Positions 28,771-40,637 of a stretch of DNA of 64,000 nt are shown here, in pieces. Source of the DNA: Hormoscilla sp. GM7CHS1pb (GTDB taxonomy: Bacteria; Cyanobacteriota; Cyanobacteriia; Cyanobacteriales; Desertifilaceae); the NCBI GenBank assembly GCA_014323675.1, contig JACONN010000003.1:62001-126000 (forward strand). Reading direction: 5' to 3'. The position numbers and the translations under genes are program-made. The notes under the pieces are model-generated. The model had not been told where the DNA came from and did not search any database. It worked only from the letters and a program-made list of their open reading frames with translations. Every line of letters begins with the position of its first letter. Position 1 is the first letter of the stretch.

Positions 28771-29366
28771 AATATCGTTCCTCTCTCATTATATATACTC
28801 CGAGCGGCAAGTAATTGCGTTTTTCCGTTTTTCCCGCTCCCAGTGATGAAAATGCCGAAACCCTTTCCTTGTCTTGGTAAGAGCGGCAAAATCACTCCGC
28901 AGCAAAAACCTCAATTGGTTCCCGTGCCGAGTATACTTGATTAGTCTTGATATTAGCATACTAGATCAATATTTATCAATCTGCTTAATTTTTTTTGGTC
29001 TCTTTTGGTTTTGGTGATAAGTAAAACTTATATATACGCCCAATCAAGGCTTTCAGCCTTTTTTATTGCCCGCAATTGTATCTCAGTATACAATTTGCAC
29101 CAGAAACCCAGGAGATCCATTTTTTTTTTGCATACTCAGCTGCAATACTTGCTTCAAGTAAGCAGCTGGAGAGGGGTGTGGTCAAAAGTAGTTGCAGCCC
29201 GATCCCCCAAACCCCCCTTGCAAGATCCTGTTGGCTAATCGATCGGGGGGAGACGTCCCCATCAACCCTAAACCACCATAAATGGATTATTTTCTCCCCT
29301 CTCCCCTATTCCCTACTCCCTGCTTCCGCAGATCGCCCGGATCTGATAATTCGCCAACAAAGTCCT
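28771..29366. other. Gene-free stretch between the P63C gene and uvrA
   Basis: About 600 bp without a supported gene. It holds a GGCAAGTAATTGCG string, AT-rich DNA at 28930-29030 and half an arm of the GGATCCCCCC palindrome family near 29201-29220. The P63C promoter should lie at its left end. Confidence 0.5.
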
Positions 29367-32293
<2,927 letters not shown>

Positions 32294-32517
32294 GACTACG
32301 TGGTTTCTTTATTCATTTTCTAATATACCACAACTTTGGAAAGCTTTCCATCTGGCCCGCCATCAAACCCAGAGGCTGAAGTCGGTTGAAAACCGACTGA
32401 AAATATTGTCTGTTAAGCATTGATTTTACTGTCGCAAACCGCCTATAATCATGGCTTTCCCTTCTCAGCAATTTAACGAGATCGCCTCTTTTCGATCAAT
32501 AGGCGATCTACCCGAAA

Positions 32518-32778
32518 TCAACCATAAATTTCGCTGCGGTGTCCAATCTTGTAAATTATCAGCACTTTTTCTTCACTAATGAAGTCATAAATTACTCGAT
32601 AATCCCCCACCCTTAGCTTATAATAACCTGCCAGATTACCAGTCAATTGCTGAGGCATTATCTGGTCTAAATTTTCAGCCAACCATTCTATTTTCTTAGC
32701 AATTCGTTCTCGCACAACCAAAGTCATATTCCCCAGGTTAACAACAGCTTCAGGTTCATACTCAACAGTGTATTTCAT
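32518..32778 (-). CDS. RelE/ParE-type toxin
   Basis: 86 residues. The pattern VEYEPEAVVNLGNMTLVVRE, LTGNLAGYYKLRVGDYRVIYD and VLIIYKIGHRSEIYG is the RelE/StbE fold with its Lys/Arg residues and C-terminal HR.EIY. RelE toxins cut mRNA in the ribosome; ParE members poison gyrase. The gene overlaps the upstream antitoxin gene by 4 bp, the usual order antitoxin then toxin. Confidence 0.88.
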   Translation of the reverse strand: MKYTVEYEPEAVVNLGNMTLVVRERIAKKIEWLAENLDQIMPQQLTGNLAGYYKLRVGDYRVIYDFISEEKVLIIYKIGHRSEIYG

Positions 32779-33017
32779 AGATTTATGCCGAGTTTCTTAT
32801 AAACTTCTTCCGCAGGAATACCGCACGCTCTTCGCCGGCGCATCTCTATCAATTGCTGCTTCACTTCTTCTTTTACTTCTTTCCCTTCGTCAGGATCTCC
32901 TAACCACTCCTCTAGGACTTCTTCTACCTGATACCGAATCAATCTTTTCAGTTCCTCTTCTACCTGGTACCGAATCAATTTTTTCAGTTCCTCCACTGTC
33001 ATGTCCTTTACTTGCAT
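32775..33017 (-). CDS. Antitoxin partner of the RelE-type toxin
   Basis: 80 residues. Highly charged, with a duplicated segment RYQVEEELKRLIRYQVEEVL and a C-terminal AEEVYKKLGI. No clear DNA-binding fold is visible; the duplicated heptads suggest a coiled coil or a neutralising helix. The 4-bp overlap with the toxin supports the role. The name rests mostly on context. Confidence 0.7.
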   Translation of the reverse strand: MQVKDMTVEELKKLIRYQVEEELKRLIRYQVEEVLEEWLGDPDEGKEVKEEVKQQLIEMRRRRACGIPAEEVYKKLGINL

Positions 33018-33044
33018 TTCTACCTCCTCCCATTCTCTACTAAT

Positions 33045-33403
33045 CTGATTTTAGCGCTAAATAGGCTAAATTGCAACCGACTCAGAAACCGGGTTTCTAT
33101 GAGTTAATCTTGGTCTTAACCAGAGGATATCGCGCCAAACCGGTTTCTTGCCACTGGCAGGCGATCGCCTGTCCCTCGGTGAAACCGGGTTATTTGAAGT
33201 CAATCTTGGTCTTGACCAGAGGATATCGCACCAAACCGGTTTCTTGTCATAACCGGTGCCACCCTAGTTTAGCACTTTGATGGCAAAATAGCAACAATTT
33301 GCCATCCCTTACCAATTTATTCGCCCTCCAACCGGTCGAGATACAGAAAAATACGAGTCAGGAACTGTTCAAAACTTTTCAGCCGTTCTACAATTGTGTT
33401 ATC
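33045..33403. repeat. Left copy of a ~360-bp direct repeat, including a HepT 3' fragment
   Basis: About 90% similar by eye to 34193-34566. It holds AGAAACCGGGTTTCT strings, two TCTTGGTCTTAACCAGAGGA units and, on the minus strand at 33318-33403, the last 28 residues of a HepT-like protein (ERLKSFEQFLTRIFLYLDRL). The repeat pair encloses a DUF433/DUF5615 pair. Confidence 0.82.
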
Positions 33404-33447
33404 AAGTAAGCGATCGCACCATAGAGCACACGGGCCAAAGAGAAATG

Positions 33448-33807
33448 CTATAAGGGAATGTAGGTAATACGGTCTCGATAATCTTTAGGGTCTCCTGCTC
33501 TGGCAATCAGAATTAAATCCTCTATAATTTTTCCGATCCTAGCTTTCTGACGTAGCGCAAAAATACCTAGACTCCAGCGCTTTTGGGTTAGGTGTTCTGC
33601 CAGATGAACTGGCATAGAAGTGCGGTTATCGGTGACGAGGATCGAGTTATTGACTTCACACCAGATTAGTATTTCTGGGTCGAGAGTACTTTTGGGAGGA
33701 ACACCCGGATCTCCCACCATCCAAACTGTTAATTCTGGTTGACGGCGCGATAATTGCTCTCGATACAGAGGGGGTAAGTTTTCATCGATTAGATAATGGA
33801 TATTCAT
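33448..33807 (-). CDS. DUF5615 PIN-like protein, probable toxin
   Basis: 119 residues. The start IHYLIDENLPPLYREQL has the first acidic site of the PIN-like fold, then DPEILIWCEVNNSILVTDNR gives the ILVT.D motif. DUF5615 proteins are paired with DUF433 proteins in many cyanobacteria and are thought to be RNases of toxin-antitoxin systems. It overlaps the upstream DUF433 gene by 26 bp. Confidence 0.82.
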   Translation of the reverse strand: MNIHYLIDENLPPLYREQLSRRQPELTVWMVGDPGVPPKSTLDPEILIWCEVNNSILVTDNRTSMPVHLAEHLTQKRWSLGIFALRQKARIGKIIEDLILIARAGDPKDYRDRITYIPL

Positions 33808-34141
33808 TAGTAGCTTGTTTTTCTGCTGCTTGTTCTGCTTTCAGTTTACGGAGTTTAAGTACGAAGTCGGGCGGGTTCTCGTCTTGTTCTCGTTCCGAAC
33901 GCAGGCAATGTTCGAGCCAGTCTGCCATGTATTTGACGATCTTTTCTTTTTCCTGCAGATAATATAGGATAGTGGCATAGACTTGTTCTAAACTCAGGGT
34001 GGGGTAAGTTTGGGCGATTTCTTCTGCTGTCCGGGCACGATAGATATATGCGTACAAAATGGTTTCTATCCCAATGCGCGAGTTTTTTAGCCGAATGTCG
34101 TTGGGAGTGAGAAAGTTGAAGTAATCTTCTAGTTGTTTCAT
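33782..34141 (-). CDS. DUF433 protein, probable antitoxin
   Basis: 119 residues. The core GIETILYAYIYRARTAEEIAQTYPTLSLEQVYATILYYLQ is the DUF433 winged-helix-like domain. The acidic tail DWLEHCLRSEREQDENPPDF is typical of toxin-neutralising parts. It is the first gene of the DUF433/DUF5615 pair and probably represses it. Confidence 0.82.
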   Translation of the reverse strand: MKQLEDYFNFLTPNDIRLKNSRIGIETILYAYIYRARTAEEIAQTYPTLSLEQVYATILYYLQEKEKIVKYMADWLEHCLRSEREQDENPPDFVLKLRKLKAEQAAEKQATNEYPLSNR

Positions 34142-34192
34142 CCTTGTTTCCTCTTTTTATTGACTATTTTTTGCCTTGGCTAGGCGATCGCT

Positions 34193-34566
34193 TCTGATTT
34201 TAGCGCTAAATATGCTAAATTGCAACCGACTCAGAAACCGGGTTTCTATGAGTTAATCTTGGTCTTAACCAGAAGATATCACGCCAAACCGGTTTCTTGC
34301 CACTGGCATGCGATCTCCTGTCCCGTGAAACCTGGTTTCTATGAGTCAATCTTGGTCTTAACCAGAGGATATCGCACCAAACCGGTTTCTTGCCATAACC
34401 GGTGGGCACCGCCCACTCGACATTTATTAGTTTAGCACTTTGATGGCAAAATAGCAACTATTTGCCATCTCTTAAATTTATTCGCCCTCCAACTGGTCGA
34501 GATACAGAAAAATATGCTCCAGGAACTGTTCAAAACTGTTCAGCCGTTCGACAATTATGCTATAAA
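34193..34566. repeat. Right copy of the ~360-bp direct repeat
   Basis: Matches 33045-33403, including the AGAAACCGGGTTTCT palindromes. Its right part is the 3' end of the HepT-like gene that reads from 34795. The two copies flank the DUF433/DUF5615 pair, so the island could form, or be lost, by recombination between them. Confidence 0.82.
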
Positions 34567-34795
34567 GTAGTGGATAATCGATATCCCAGTATAGATGCAC
34601 CAGCACATTCCGCATTCCGGCCATTGCCTCTAATTCTTGCCCCAACTCAGGAGATAAAATTTCTTTTTCTCGCAAAATATTCCCCACATCCCGGTATTCC
34701 TGGGGCGCTGTTTTCACAATAATGTGACGCCCCAGATCGAGGGTTGCTTCCAAGGCGATCCGCCAATAATGTTCTGAAAACTGCTTCCCATTCAT
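34478..34795 (-). CDS. HepT-like RNase toxin, N-terminally altered
   Basis: 105 residues. RNVLVHLYWDIDY near residue 63 carries the R-x4-H-x-Y motif of HepT toxins, and FSEHYWRIALEATLDLGRHII is the central helix. HepT proteins are normally about 135 residues; the first 25 to 30 are absent. Just upstream in the same region the frame comes from a different protein family (34780-34862), so the gene seems to be a junction product. The MntA partner is not adjacent; an orphan MntA-like gene lies at 36040-36369 on the same strand. Confidence 0.65.
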   Translation of the reverse strand: MNGKQFSEHYWRIALEATLDLGRHIIVKTAPQEYRDVGNILREKEILSPELGQELEAMAGMRNVLVHLYWDIDYPLLYSIIVERLNSFEQFLEHIFLYLDQLEGE

Positions 34796-34862
34796 CTAAT
34801 ATTAACAGACATTGATGCTGTTGTAAACAATTAATCAGTTCTCTCACGCGATCTGCCACAAG
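34780..34862 (-). pseudogene. Short fragment resembling an NB-ARC/WD-repeat protein
   Basis: The frame VRELINCLQQHQCLLILDEW resembles the Walker B region of cyanobacterial NB-ARC WD40 proteins (CLQQHRCLLILDN). Only about 25 residues are present, joined to the HepT-like gene. Low certainty because of its length. Confidence 0.4.
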
Positions 34863-34901
34863 GGCTGTTTCGATAACTTCGTGAGTATTGCTAGGGAAAA
34901 A

Positions 34902-34925
34902 AGAGTCAGGCGATCGCCTGACTCT
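34902..34925. terminator. 24-bp perfect palindrome centred on HIP1
   Basis: AGAGTCAGGCGA and TCGCCTGACTCT form a perfect palindrome, with an A run before it and an AT-rich tail after it. It could end transcription in either direction. No gene end is very near, so the role is uncertain. Confidence 0.5.
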
Positions 34926-35053
34926 AAATATTTTTTATATTCCGATAGATTAAAAGAAAAGTGCTAATAAAATTTCTAATACCTGTTAGCAGCGGTCTGG
35001 AGCAATAAACTCATAAGATTTGACTAGGGCTAAAAAGTAAATTTGACATCAAC

Positions 35054-35251
35054 ATGAAAAAAACTCTCAGTTTAGGGCTCAGTGCTCTAGTTTTCGTGGC
35101 AACATTTTTTCCTCAAGTAGCCCGTAGCCAAAAACCAAATTGGGGTTCTGGATCTGGTTGGCAGCGTGTCAGCAGTAATAATCGAAGGTTGCGTGGGTCA
35201 AAGATGAATTGGGCGATAAGTTTTAGCCGTGTTAAATTATGGCTGCGTTAG
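35054..35251 (+). CDS. Possible short secreted peptide
   Basis: 65 residues. MKKTLSLGLSALVFVATFFP followed by QVARSQ looks like a signal peptide with an A-R-S cleavage region. The rest is Ser/Arg/Trp-rich with no family resemblance. No good RBS. It may be a truncated N-terminus of a lost exported protein. Confidence 0.35.
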   Translation: MKKTLSLGLSALVFVATFFPQVARSQKPNWGSGSGWQRVSSNNRRLRGSKMNWAISFSRVKLWLR

Positions 35252-35700
35252 TTTGTGGTTGATAAGTGGGATTGGTAAGATAGGGTGTCTTCATGCAGTC
35301 TTTTGGTTAGAATTGAGCACCTGTACGAACTTCCGCATTAATTCGATGTCTGTCCGGATAGCGTTTGCCGGAAAAGGCATGTAATCGATTTACGCAATCT
35401 GTTGGGTGATGAGTTACGATGGTAGAAGTCGTAGGTTGGGTTTCCGCACGAAACCCAACGAAAGTCATCCGAACCCGTTCCCAGGCGGGAGCCAGGGAAC
35501 GAGGGGTCCGGCTACAGGAACAGAGAGAAAATTAAGATGCATCCAGTTAGGTTGTAGAAAGTTACCCAACCGACTATTGCTAATGGTAAAGCTAACATCG
35601 GGACCTGAAACCAAGACCAGGCGAGCGCTTGCTAGTGGGCGATCGCTTTTTGGCGTCATGGCGATCCGAAATCGGGCGATCGGGTTTTTCCCGGACGACC
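35252..35700. other. Gene-free stretch with dispersed repeats
   Basis: No supported gene. At 35470-35510 it has the repeat CGTTCCCAGGCGGGAGCCAG with GGGAACGAGG, also present near 36630 and, in related form, at 52480-52500. Confidence 0.5.
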
Positions 35701-35934
35701 TTATCTTGGGAAATTTCCCCACATTTGCTGTCGCGCCTCAGCAATATCTTCCTCTGTTATATCAAGTCCTCGCCATAACCCACGCAGAGATTTACGGGGT
35801 TGAGACTCAGTACCTACTACCTGCAACTCCCGTTCTATCTGAGGAGCAATTTTCTCAATCAAGCCCACCTTGTCCACCAGGGAAAGCTGCTGCGCTACTT
35901 CCAGAACTTCCTCTAGGGTCACAACTTTGTTCAT
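35701..35934 (-). CDS. Small antitoxin-like protein
   Basis: 77 residues. VTLEEVLEVAQQLSLVDKVGLIEKIAP followed by a linker and GLWRGLDITEEDIAEARQQMW is the layout of small antitoxins found before PIN-type toxins in cyanobacteria. The stop at 35701 is not followed by a toxin frame. RBS GGAGGAAG upstream is good. Probably an orphan. Confidence 0.6.
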   Translation of the reverse strand: MNKVVTLEEVLEVAQQLSLVDKVGLIEKIAPQIERELQVVGTESQPRKSLRGLWRGLDITEEDIAEARQQMWGNFPR

Positions 35935-36039
35935 GCTTTCTCTTCCTCCTTCCTTTTGCTGCCAATTACTAATCTACACCTATGACTCAATTTTGTCAAG
36001 TATATTGATGAAAGGGCGATCGCATTTTTATCTTATCGG

Positions 36040-36369
36040 TTACTGAGTGGCATAGATCGTCTTTTTAGTTCTGAGGATTTCATAACGTCGGAAAGGATTG
36101 CTTAAACCAGACTTTTGGACAAAATCTACCTCACGACCAAATAAAGTTTTGAGTTCTCCTTGCATCCTAACTATATCAAAGAGACTCCATTTTGCATCCT
36201 GGGAAAAACTCACGAGCACGTCTACGTCACTGTCTGGGCGAAAATCATCCCGGAGAATAGAGCCAAATAGGGCGAATTCGGTGATTTTCCACTTGCCGCA
36301 GAAATCCGCGATCGCGTTTCCATCTACCTCCAGTTTCGGAATTATGATCTCTTTACCAGGTATATACAA
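36040..36369 (-). CDS. MntA-like nucleotidyltransferase, orphan antitoxin
   Basis: 109 residues. ALFGSILRDDFRPDSDVDVLVSF holds the GSx10DxD motif of minimal nucleotidyltransferases. MntA enzymes inactivate HepT toxins by AMPylating a Tyr. The catalytic residues are intact. A HepT-like gene lies 1.2 kb downstream on the same strand but with other genes in between. The system may have been split by rearrangement. Confidence 0.82.
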   Translation of the reverse strand: MYIPGKEIIIPKLEVDGNAIADFCGKWKITEFALFGSILRDDFRPDSDVDVLVSFSQDAKWSLFDIVRMQGELKTLFGREVDFVQKSGLSNPFRRYEILRTKKTIYATQ

Positions 36370-36680
36370 TTGCCACCTCCCGTTCTTACTTTACCAGATA
36401 ATTATCTAATATAGCATTCTTTGATACCGAGCATATTTTTTGCCAAAATTTTCCTTCAGGATAACTAACGGTTGTTAATTATTATCACATATTTACAGTC
36501 CCGATCGCGTCAGGTGGGCGGTGCCCACCCTACATTTACTACATGACTCTAATTATTAACAAGGCTACAAGAATTTTGACATTATGTTATTAGTCGGTTT
36601 TAACCGACTTTAGCTATTTAGCCTCGTTCCCTGGCTCCCGCCTGGGAACGCTCTGGTTTGAACCAGAGGCGGGCTGACTT

Positions 36681-38303
36681 CTATGTCGGTTCTTGACCGG
36701 AAACCACAGGGGCGATCGCATTGAGAAGCAAATCCTTATGATCTGCTTGTATCTGTTGCAAATTCCACTGATTTTTAAACAACAATACCGGACGTTCCCA
36801 GTTATCTTTTACCGTAACAGTATTAAACAAACGCCCGACCTTTTCTAAAGCATCCCAACCACCAACAACCCAACGAGCAACGGAATAGGGTAACATATCC
36901 AGCAAAGTTTCCACCCCATACTCGCTCTGCATCCGGAACTGCACCACCTCAAATTGCAATTGTCCTACCGCTGCCAGAATGGGGTCGCGCTTAGATTCAT
37001 CCGCTGAATACATGATTTGTACGGCCCCTTCTTCTCGCAATTCGGAAATCCCTTTGTGAAATTGCTTGAACTTAGAAGGATTGGGATTTTTCAAGTAAGC
37101 AAACAGTTCCGGAGAAAAACAGGGAATCCCTTCGTATTCTAGCTTCTTCCCGGTGTAGATACTGTCCCCAATGGCAAACACCCCCGGATTATTCAAACCG
37201 ATCACGTCCCCCGGATAAGCTATTTCTACAGATTCCCGGTCCTGGGCAAACAATTTCTGCGGTCGGGAGAGACGCACCGTTTTGCCAGTGCGGGCATGAT
37301 TGACCGTCATGTCCTTCTCAAACTTCCCCGTACAAACCCGCACAAACGCTACCCGATCGCGATGTTTCGGGTCCATATTCGCTTGCAGCTTAAACACAAA
37401 ACCCGTAAACTCGGGATAACTGGGTGGCATCATCCCCGCGCTACTCTTGCGATCGCCTGGTTTGAGAGCATATTCCAGGAAAGCATCCAGGAAAAGCTGG
37501 ACCCCGAAATTAGTCATAGCGCTACCCCAGAAAACGGGAGTCATTTGACCTGCATGGATGGCCTCCAAGTCAAATTCTGCCCCCAACCCTTCCAAGAGTT
37601 CTAAATCCTCTTTCATCTGGTAATATAGGTCTTGCTCTAGCAAGTCCTCAATGCGCGGATCCCCCAAATCTACCACCGTATCTTTAGCTTCCCGCCTACC
37701 GTGGGGGTTGCGCTCAAATAAGTGGATTTGCCTCCGACGGCGATCGAACACCCCCTTAAAGCGATCGCCCGTCCCGATCGGCCAATTAGTCGGGTAAGTT
37801 TGCAGACCCAGTTCCTGCTCGATTTCATCCAGGAGTTCCAGGGGTTCGCGGGTAGGGCGATCGAGCTTATTAAAGAAAGTAAAAATCGGGATTTGGCGCA
37901 TGCGGCAAACTTCAAACAGCTTGCGAGTCTGAGGTTCCAAACCCTTAGCAGCATCCTCAAGCATCACCGCATTATCCGCCGCCGCCAGAGTCCGATAAGT
38001 ATCTTCACTAAAATCCTGGTGACCGGGAGTATCCAGGAGATTAATCTGACAGTCAAGATATCCAAACTGCAACACCGTCGAAGTTATGGAAATACCCCGT
38101 TGTTGTTCCATCGCCATCCAGTCAGAAGTAGCGCGGCGCTGTTGGGCCCTCGCCTTCACCGCCCCCGCCTCGTGGATCGCACCTCCATAAAGTAGCAGCT
38201 TTTCTGTCAGGGTCGTCTTCCCCGCGTCCGGGTGAGAAATAATCGCAAAATTGCGCCTGCGATCGACTTCCGTTTGTAATTCCGTTTCCAGTTCCGTAGA
38301 CAT
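36681..38303 (-). CDS. prfC: Peptide chain release factor 3
   Basis: About 540 residues from [20 protein letters not shown] at 38303. RF3 is a GTPase that recycles RF1 and RF2. G motifs: [22 protein letters not shown] and [11 protein letters not shown]. The C-terminal EF-Tu-like and RF3-specific domains run through [15 protein letters not shown] to [11 protein letters not shown]. Complete and in one frame. Its last residues overlap repeat-like DNA of the form SGQEPT. Confidence 0.95.
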   Translation of the reverse strand: MSTELETELQTEVDRRRNFAIISHPDAGKTTLTEKLLLYGGAIHEAGAVKARAQQRRATSDWMAMEQQRGISITSTVLQFGYLDCQINLLDTPGHQDFSEDTYRTLAAADNAVMLEDAAKGLEPQTRKLFEVCRMRQIPIFTFFNKLDRPTREPLELLDEIEQELGLQTYPTNWPIGTGDRFKGVFDRRRRQIHLFERNPHGRREAKDTVVDLGDPRIEDLLEQDLYYQMKEDLELLEGLGAEFDLEAIHAGQMTPVFWGSAMTNFGVQLFLDAFLEYALKPGDRKSSAGMMPPSYPEFTGFVFKLQANMDPKHRDRVAFVRVCTGKFEKDMTVNHARTGKTVRLSRPQKLFAQDRESVEIAYPGDVIGLNNPGVFAIGDSIYTGKKLEYEGIPCFSPELFAYLKNPNPSKFKQFHKGISELREEGAVQIMYSADESKRDPILAAVGQLQFEVVQFRMQSEYGVETLLDMLPYSVARWVVGGWDALEKVGRLFNTVTVKDNWERPVLLFKNQWNLQQIQADHKDLLLNAIAPVVSGQEPT

Positions 38304-38370
38304 AAATCCTAGAATACACAACATCCGTTAAGCATGCAATAAGGGTGTGGTCTTGCGCTCTAGGTGAAGA

Positions 38371-38469
38371 GGATCCCCCCTAACCCCCCTTAGAAAGGGG
38401 GGGACCGCTTTCTAAGGGGGGGCAACTCTTGCTCCCCCCCTTTCGGAAGGGGGGGCTGGGGGGGGATCC
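38371..38469. repeat. Second member of the GGATCCCCCC palindrome family
   Basis: Starts GGATCCCCCCTAACCCCCCT and ends with GGGGGGGATCCCCC, with two internal G-run/C-run hairpins. It is an imperfect relative of the 3351-3422 palindrome. It lies upstream of prfC. Confidence 0.85.
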
Positions 38470-38583
38470 CCCGCTACTGGAGAGAGGAGAAAATTGATCT
38501 ACTCTATCAACAAATGCATGACCACACCCTGCAATAACAAACCCGGCTTTTACCGAAAACCGGGCTGACAATATCCTATTTTT

Positions 38584-39030
38584 CTAAGTTAAATGATTTA
38601 CTATCCAACCCAGTACCAAACCTACCAAAGACGCGACTGTCAAAATCCAAAAAGCTTGTCGTTCGCTAAAACCCGCCGTCTGCATGTCCAATCTTGCTAA
38701 TGACCCAGCTAAAAGCAGTACGATCGGACTGCCAAACAGGCGTATTCTTGACAGGATCAAAGCCGCGAAAAAGGCGATCGTAACCACGCCAGTAAACATA
38801 CCCAAATCCGTCTTCAACCAACGGATCAGCCCTCGCTTAGCCTTGCGCAACGGTACCGTCAGCGCCGCCGACAGCAGCAAAGCGAATACTGCTGCCAACG
38901 CCCACGCAAGCTGAGAGAAATTACCAGGGTACTCAACCATCTCCGAGAGTTTTACAGAGGGCAAAGTACAGCCAAAAGTCGTATATGTAACTAGGAGGAT
39001 GGCAAGAGAGGGCCAAGGAAGTTTTTTCAC
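38584..39030 (-). CDS. Small integral membrane protein, unknown function
   Basis: 148 residues. Four hydrophobic segments: LAILLVTYTTFGCTL at the N-terminus, WALAAVFALLLSAALTV, GVVTIAFFAALILS and FWILTVASLVGLVLGWIV. It resembles conserved cyanobacterial membrane proteins without an assigned function. A mixed signal/TM start with a Cys (TTFGC) could be a lipid anchor. Divergence from the helicase gene is not involved; both read on the minus strand. Confidence 0.6.
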   Translation of the reverse strand: MKKLPWPSLAILLVTYTTFGCTLPSVKLSEMVEYPGNFSQLAWALAAVFALLLSAALTVPLRKAKRGLIRWLKTDLGMFTGVVTIAFFAALILSRIRLFGSPIVLLLAGSLARLDMQTAGFSERQAFWILTVASLVGLVLGWIVNHLT

Positions 39031-39173
39031 GTTCCACTCCGGAATTGCCCATTGTCAATTGTTAATTGTTTGTTGCAATTCGCCATCTCACCTTCCCCAA
39101 CCCGGGCAGGCTTCCGACAGCCCTACGTCCCGGGCAGGCGAGACGCCCCGGGCAGGCTTCCGACAGCCCTACG

Positions 39174-40568
39174 CTAACTCCGGGACGGCGCCGGTGTCTT
39201 CTGACGCTTCACCAGCTTCGGCTTGGGAGTCGCTGGTTGGATCTCATCATCGTTATAATCCGATTGCATCCAGGCCGGACGGGTTTTGTCGTAGGCCATT
39301 TGCAGAGTAGCAGCCGCGATCGCATGAGGATCGTACCCTTCCTCAGACATTTTAGCCACAATCGGCAAAAACGAAGCCATCCGCTCCCCCGTCAGAGCTT
39401 CCAGCACTTCCTTTTGCAGTTTTTCCAGATGCCGGGCCTCGATTTGAGAACGGGTCGGCACCTTCGTGATTTCCAGCCTTTGGCGCACGTGCCGTTCAAT
39501 TTGATAGAGTTTCCGCCGGTCAAATGGTTGAATCAGAGAAATCGCCCGGCCTTCTTTGCCCGCCCGACCAGTACGACCAATACGGTGGACGTAGCTTTCC
39601 ACGCTATCGGGCAGGTCGTAGTTGATCACGTGAGTCAGGTCATCCACATGTAACCCCCGGGCCGCGATATCCGTAGCCACCACTATCCGCACCTGCCGGT
39701 GGCGAAACCGCAGCATCAGCCGTTCCCGTTGAGATTGGCTCAGGTCTCCGTGGTACTCATCCACATTATGACCGGCAGCTTGCAGTTGACTCGTCAGTTC
39801 TGCCGCTTGACGACGGGTACGGACAAATATCAGGGCTGATTCTGGATCTTCTATTTCCAAGATCGGCTGCAACGCCCGGGCTTTTGTCCACCCGCGCGGC
39901 ACCGTATAGGCTACTTGATTGATCCGGTTGGGTGCCGCTTTCGGTTGCTTGATCGTCACCGTCACGGGCGATCGCAAAAACTTCGTCACCAACTCCCGAA
40001 TTGAATAGGGCATCGTCGCCGAGAAACAAGCGGTTTGCCGCTCTACTGGGGCCTGTTTCAGGATTGTTTCCACATCCTGGATAAAGCCCATATTCAGCAT
40101 TTCATCCGCTTCATCCAACACCACCCAGTTGACGGACTCCAGCTTCAGGAAGCCCCGATCGAGCAAATCTATCACTCGTCCCGGGGTTCCCACCACAATC
40201 TGTGTACCCCTTTCCAAGCGATCTATCTGGCGCTCGATCGATTGACCGCCGTAGATTGCCAGCACTCGCACCCGCCTGTCACCCGTGATATTCCTAATCG
40301 CTTGGCAAACCTGGATCGCCAATTCCCGAGTTGGAGTCAAAATCAGAGCTTGAGGTGCTGATGTTTTGAGATCGATCCCTTCTATAATCGGTAGGGCAAA
40401 AGCTGCCGTTTTCCCAGTTCCCGTTTGGGCTTGGCCGACTACATCCCGACCTGACAGCAGGTGCGGTATTGCTTGTGCTTGGATCTCTGTTGGCTCTGTA
40501 AAACCTTCTTTTTCTAGATGTCTCGTACGAGCTTCTGAAATTCCTAAACTTTGAAATGATAGAGTCAT
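39174..40568 (-). CDS. DEAD-box RNA helicase
   Basis: 464 residues. Motifs in order: the Q motif GFTEPTEIQAQAIP, AQTGTGKTAAF (I), PTRELAIQV (Ia), TPGRVID (Ib), VLDEADEML (II, DEAD), SATMP (III), VATDIAARGL and HRIGRTGRAGKEG (VI). The RNA-remodelling type is like CrhR/CsdA of cyanobacteria, which acts in cold response. The C-terminal tail (about 75 residues) ends KRQKTPAPSRS and is basic. Complete. Confidence 0.93.
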   Translation of the reverse strand: MTLSFQSLGISEARTRHLEKEGFTEPTEIQAQAIPHLLSGRDVVGQAQTGTGKTAAFALPIIEGIDLKTSAPQALILTPTRELAIQVCQAIRNITGDRRVRVLAIYGGQSIERQIDRLERGTQIVVGTPGRVIDLLDRGFLKLESVNWVVLDEADEMLNMGFIQDVETILKQAPVERQTACFSATMPYSIRELVTKFLRSPVTVTIKQPKAAPNRINQVAYTVPRGWTKARALQPILEIEDPESALIFVRTRRQAAELTSQLQAAGHNVDEYHGDLSQSQRERLMLRFRHRQVRIVVATDIAARGLHVDDLTHVINYDLPDSVESYVHRIGRTGRAGKEGRAISLIQPFDRRKLYQIERHVRQRLEITKVPTRSQIEARHLEKLQKEVLEALTGERMASFLPIVAKMSEEGYDPHAIAAATLQMAYDKTRPAWMQSDYNDDEIQPATPKPKLVKRQKTPAPSRS

Positions 40569-40637
40569 TAATTCACCTTCAAATTACCATGCAATTGTCA
40601 TTTTTCTCTGTGATCGCCAGTTAGCTTACTCTTGACC

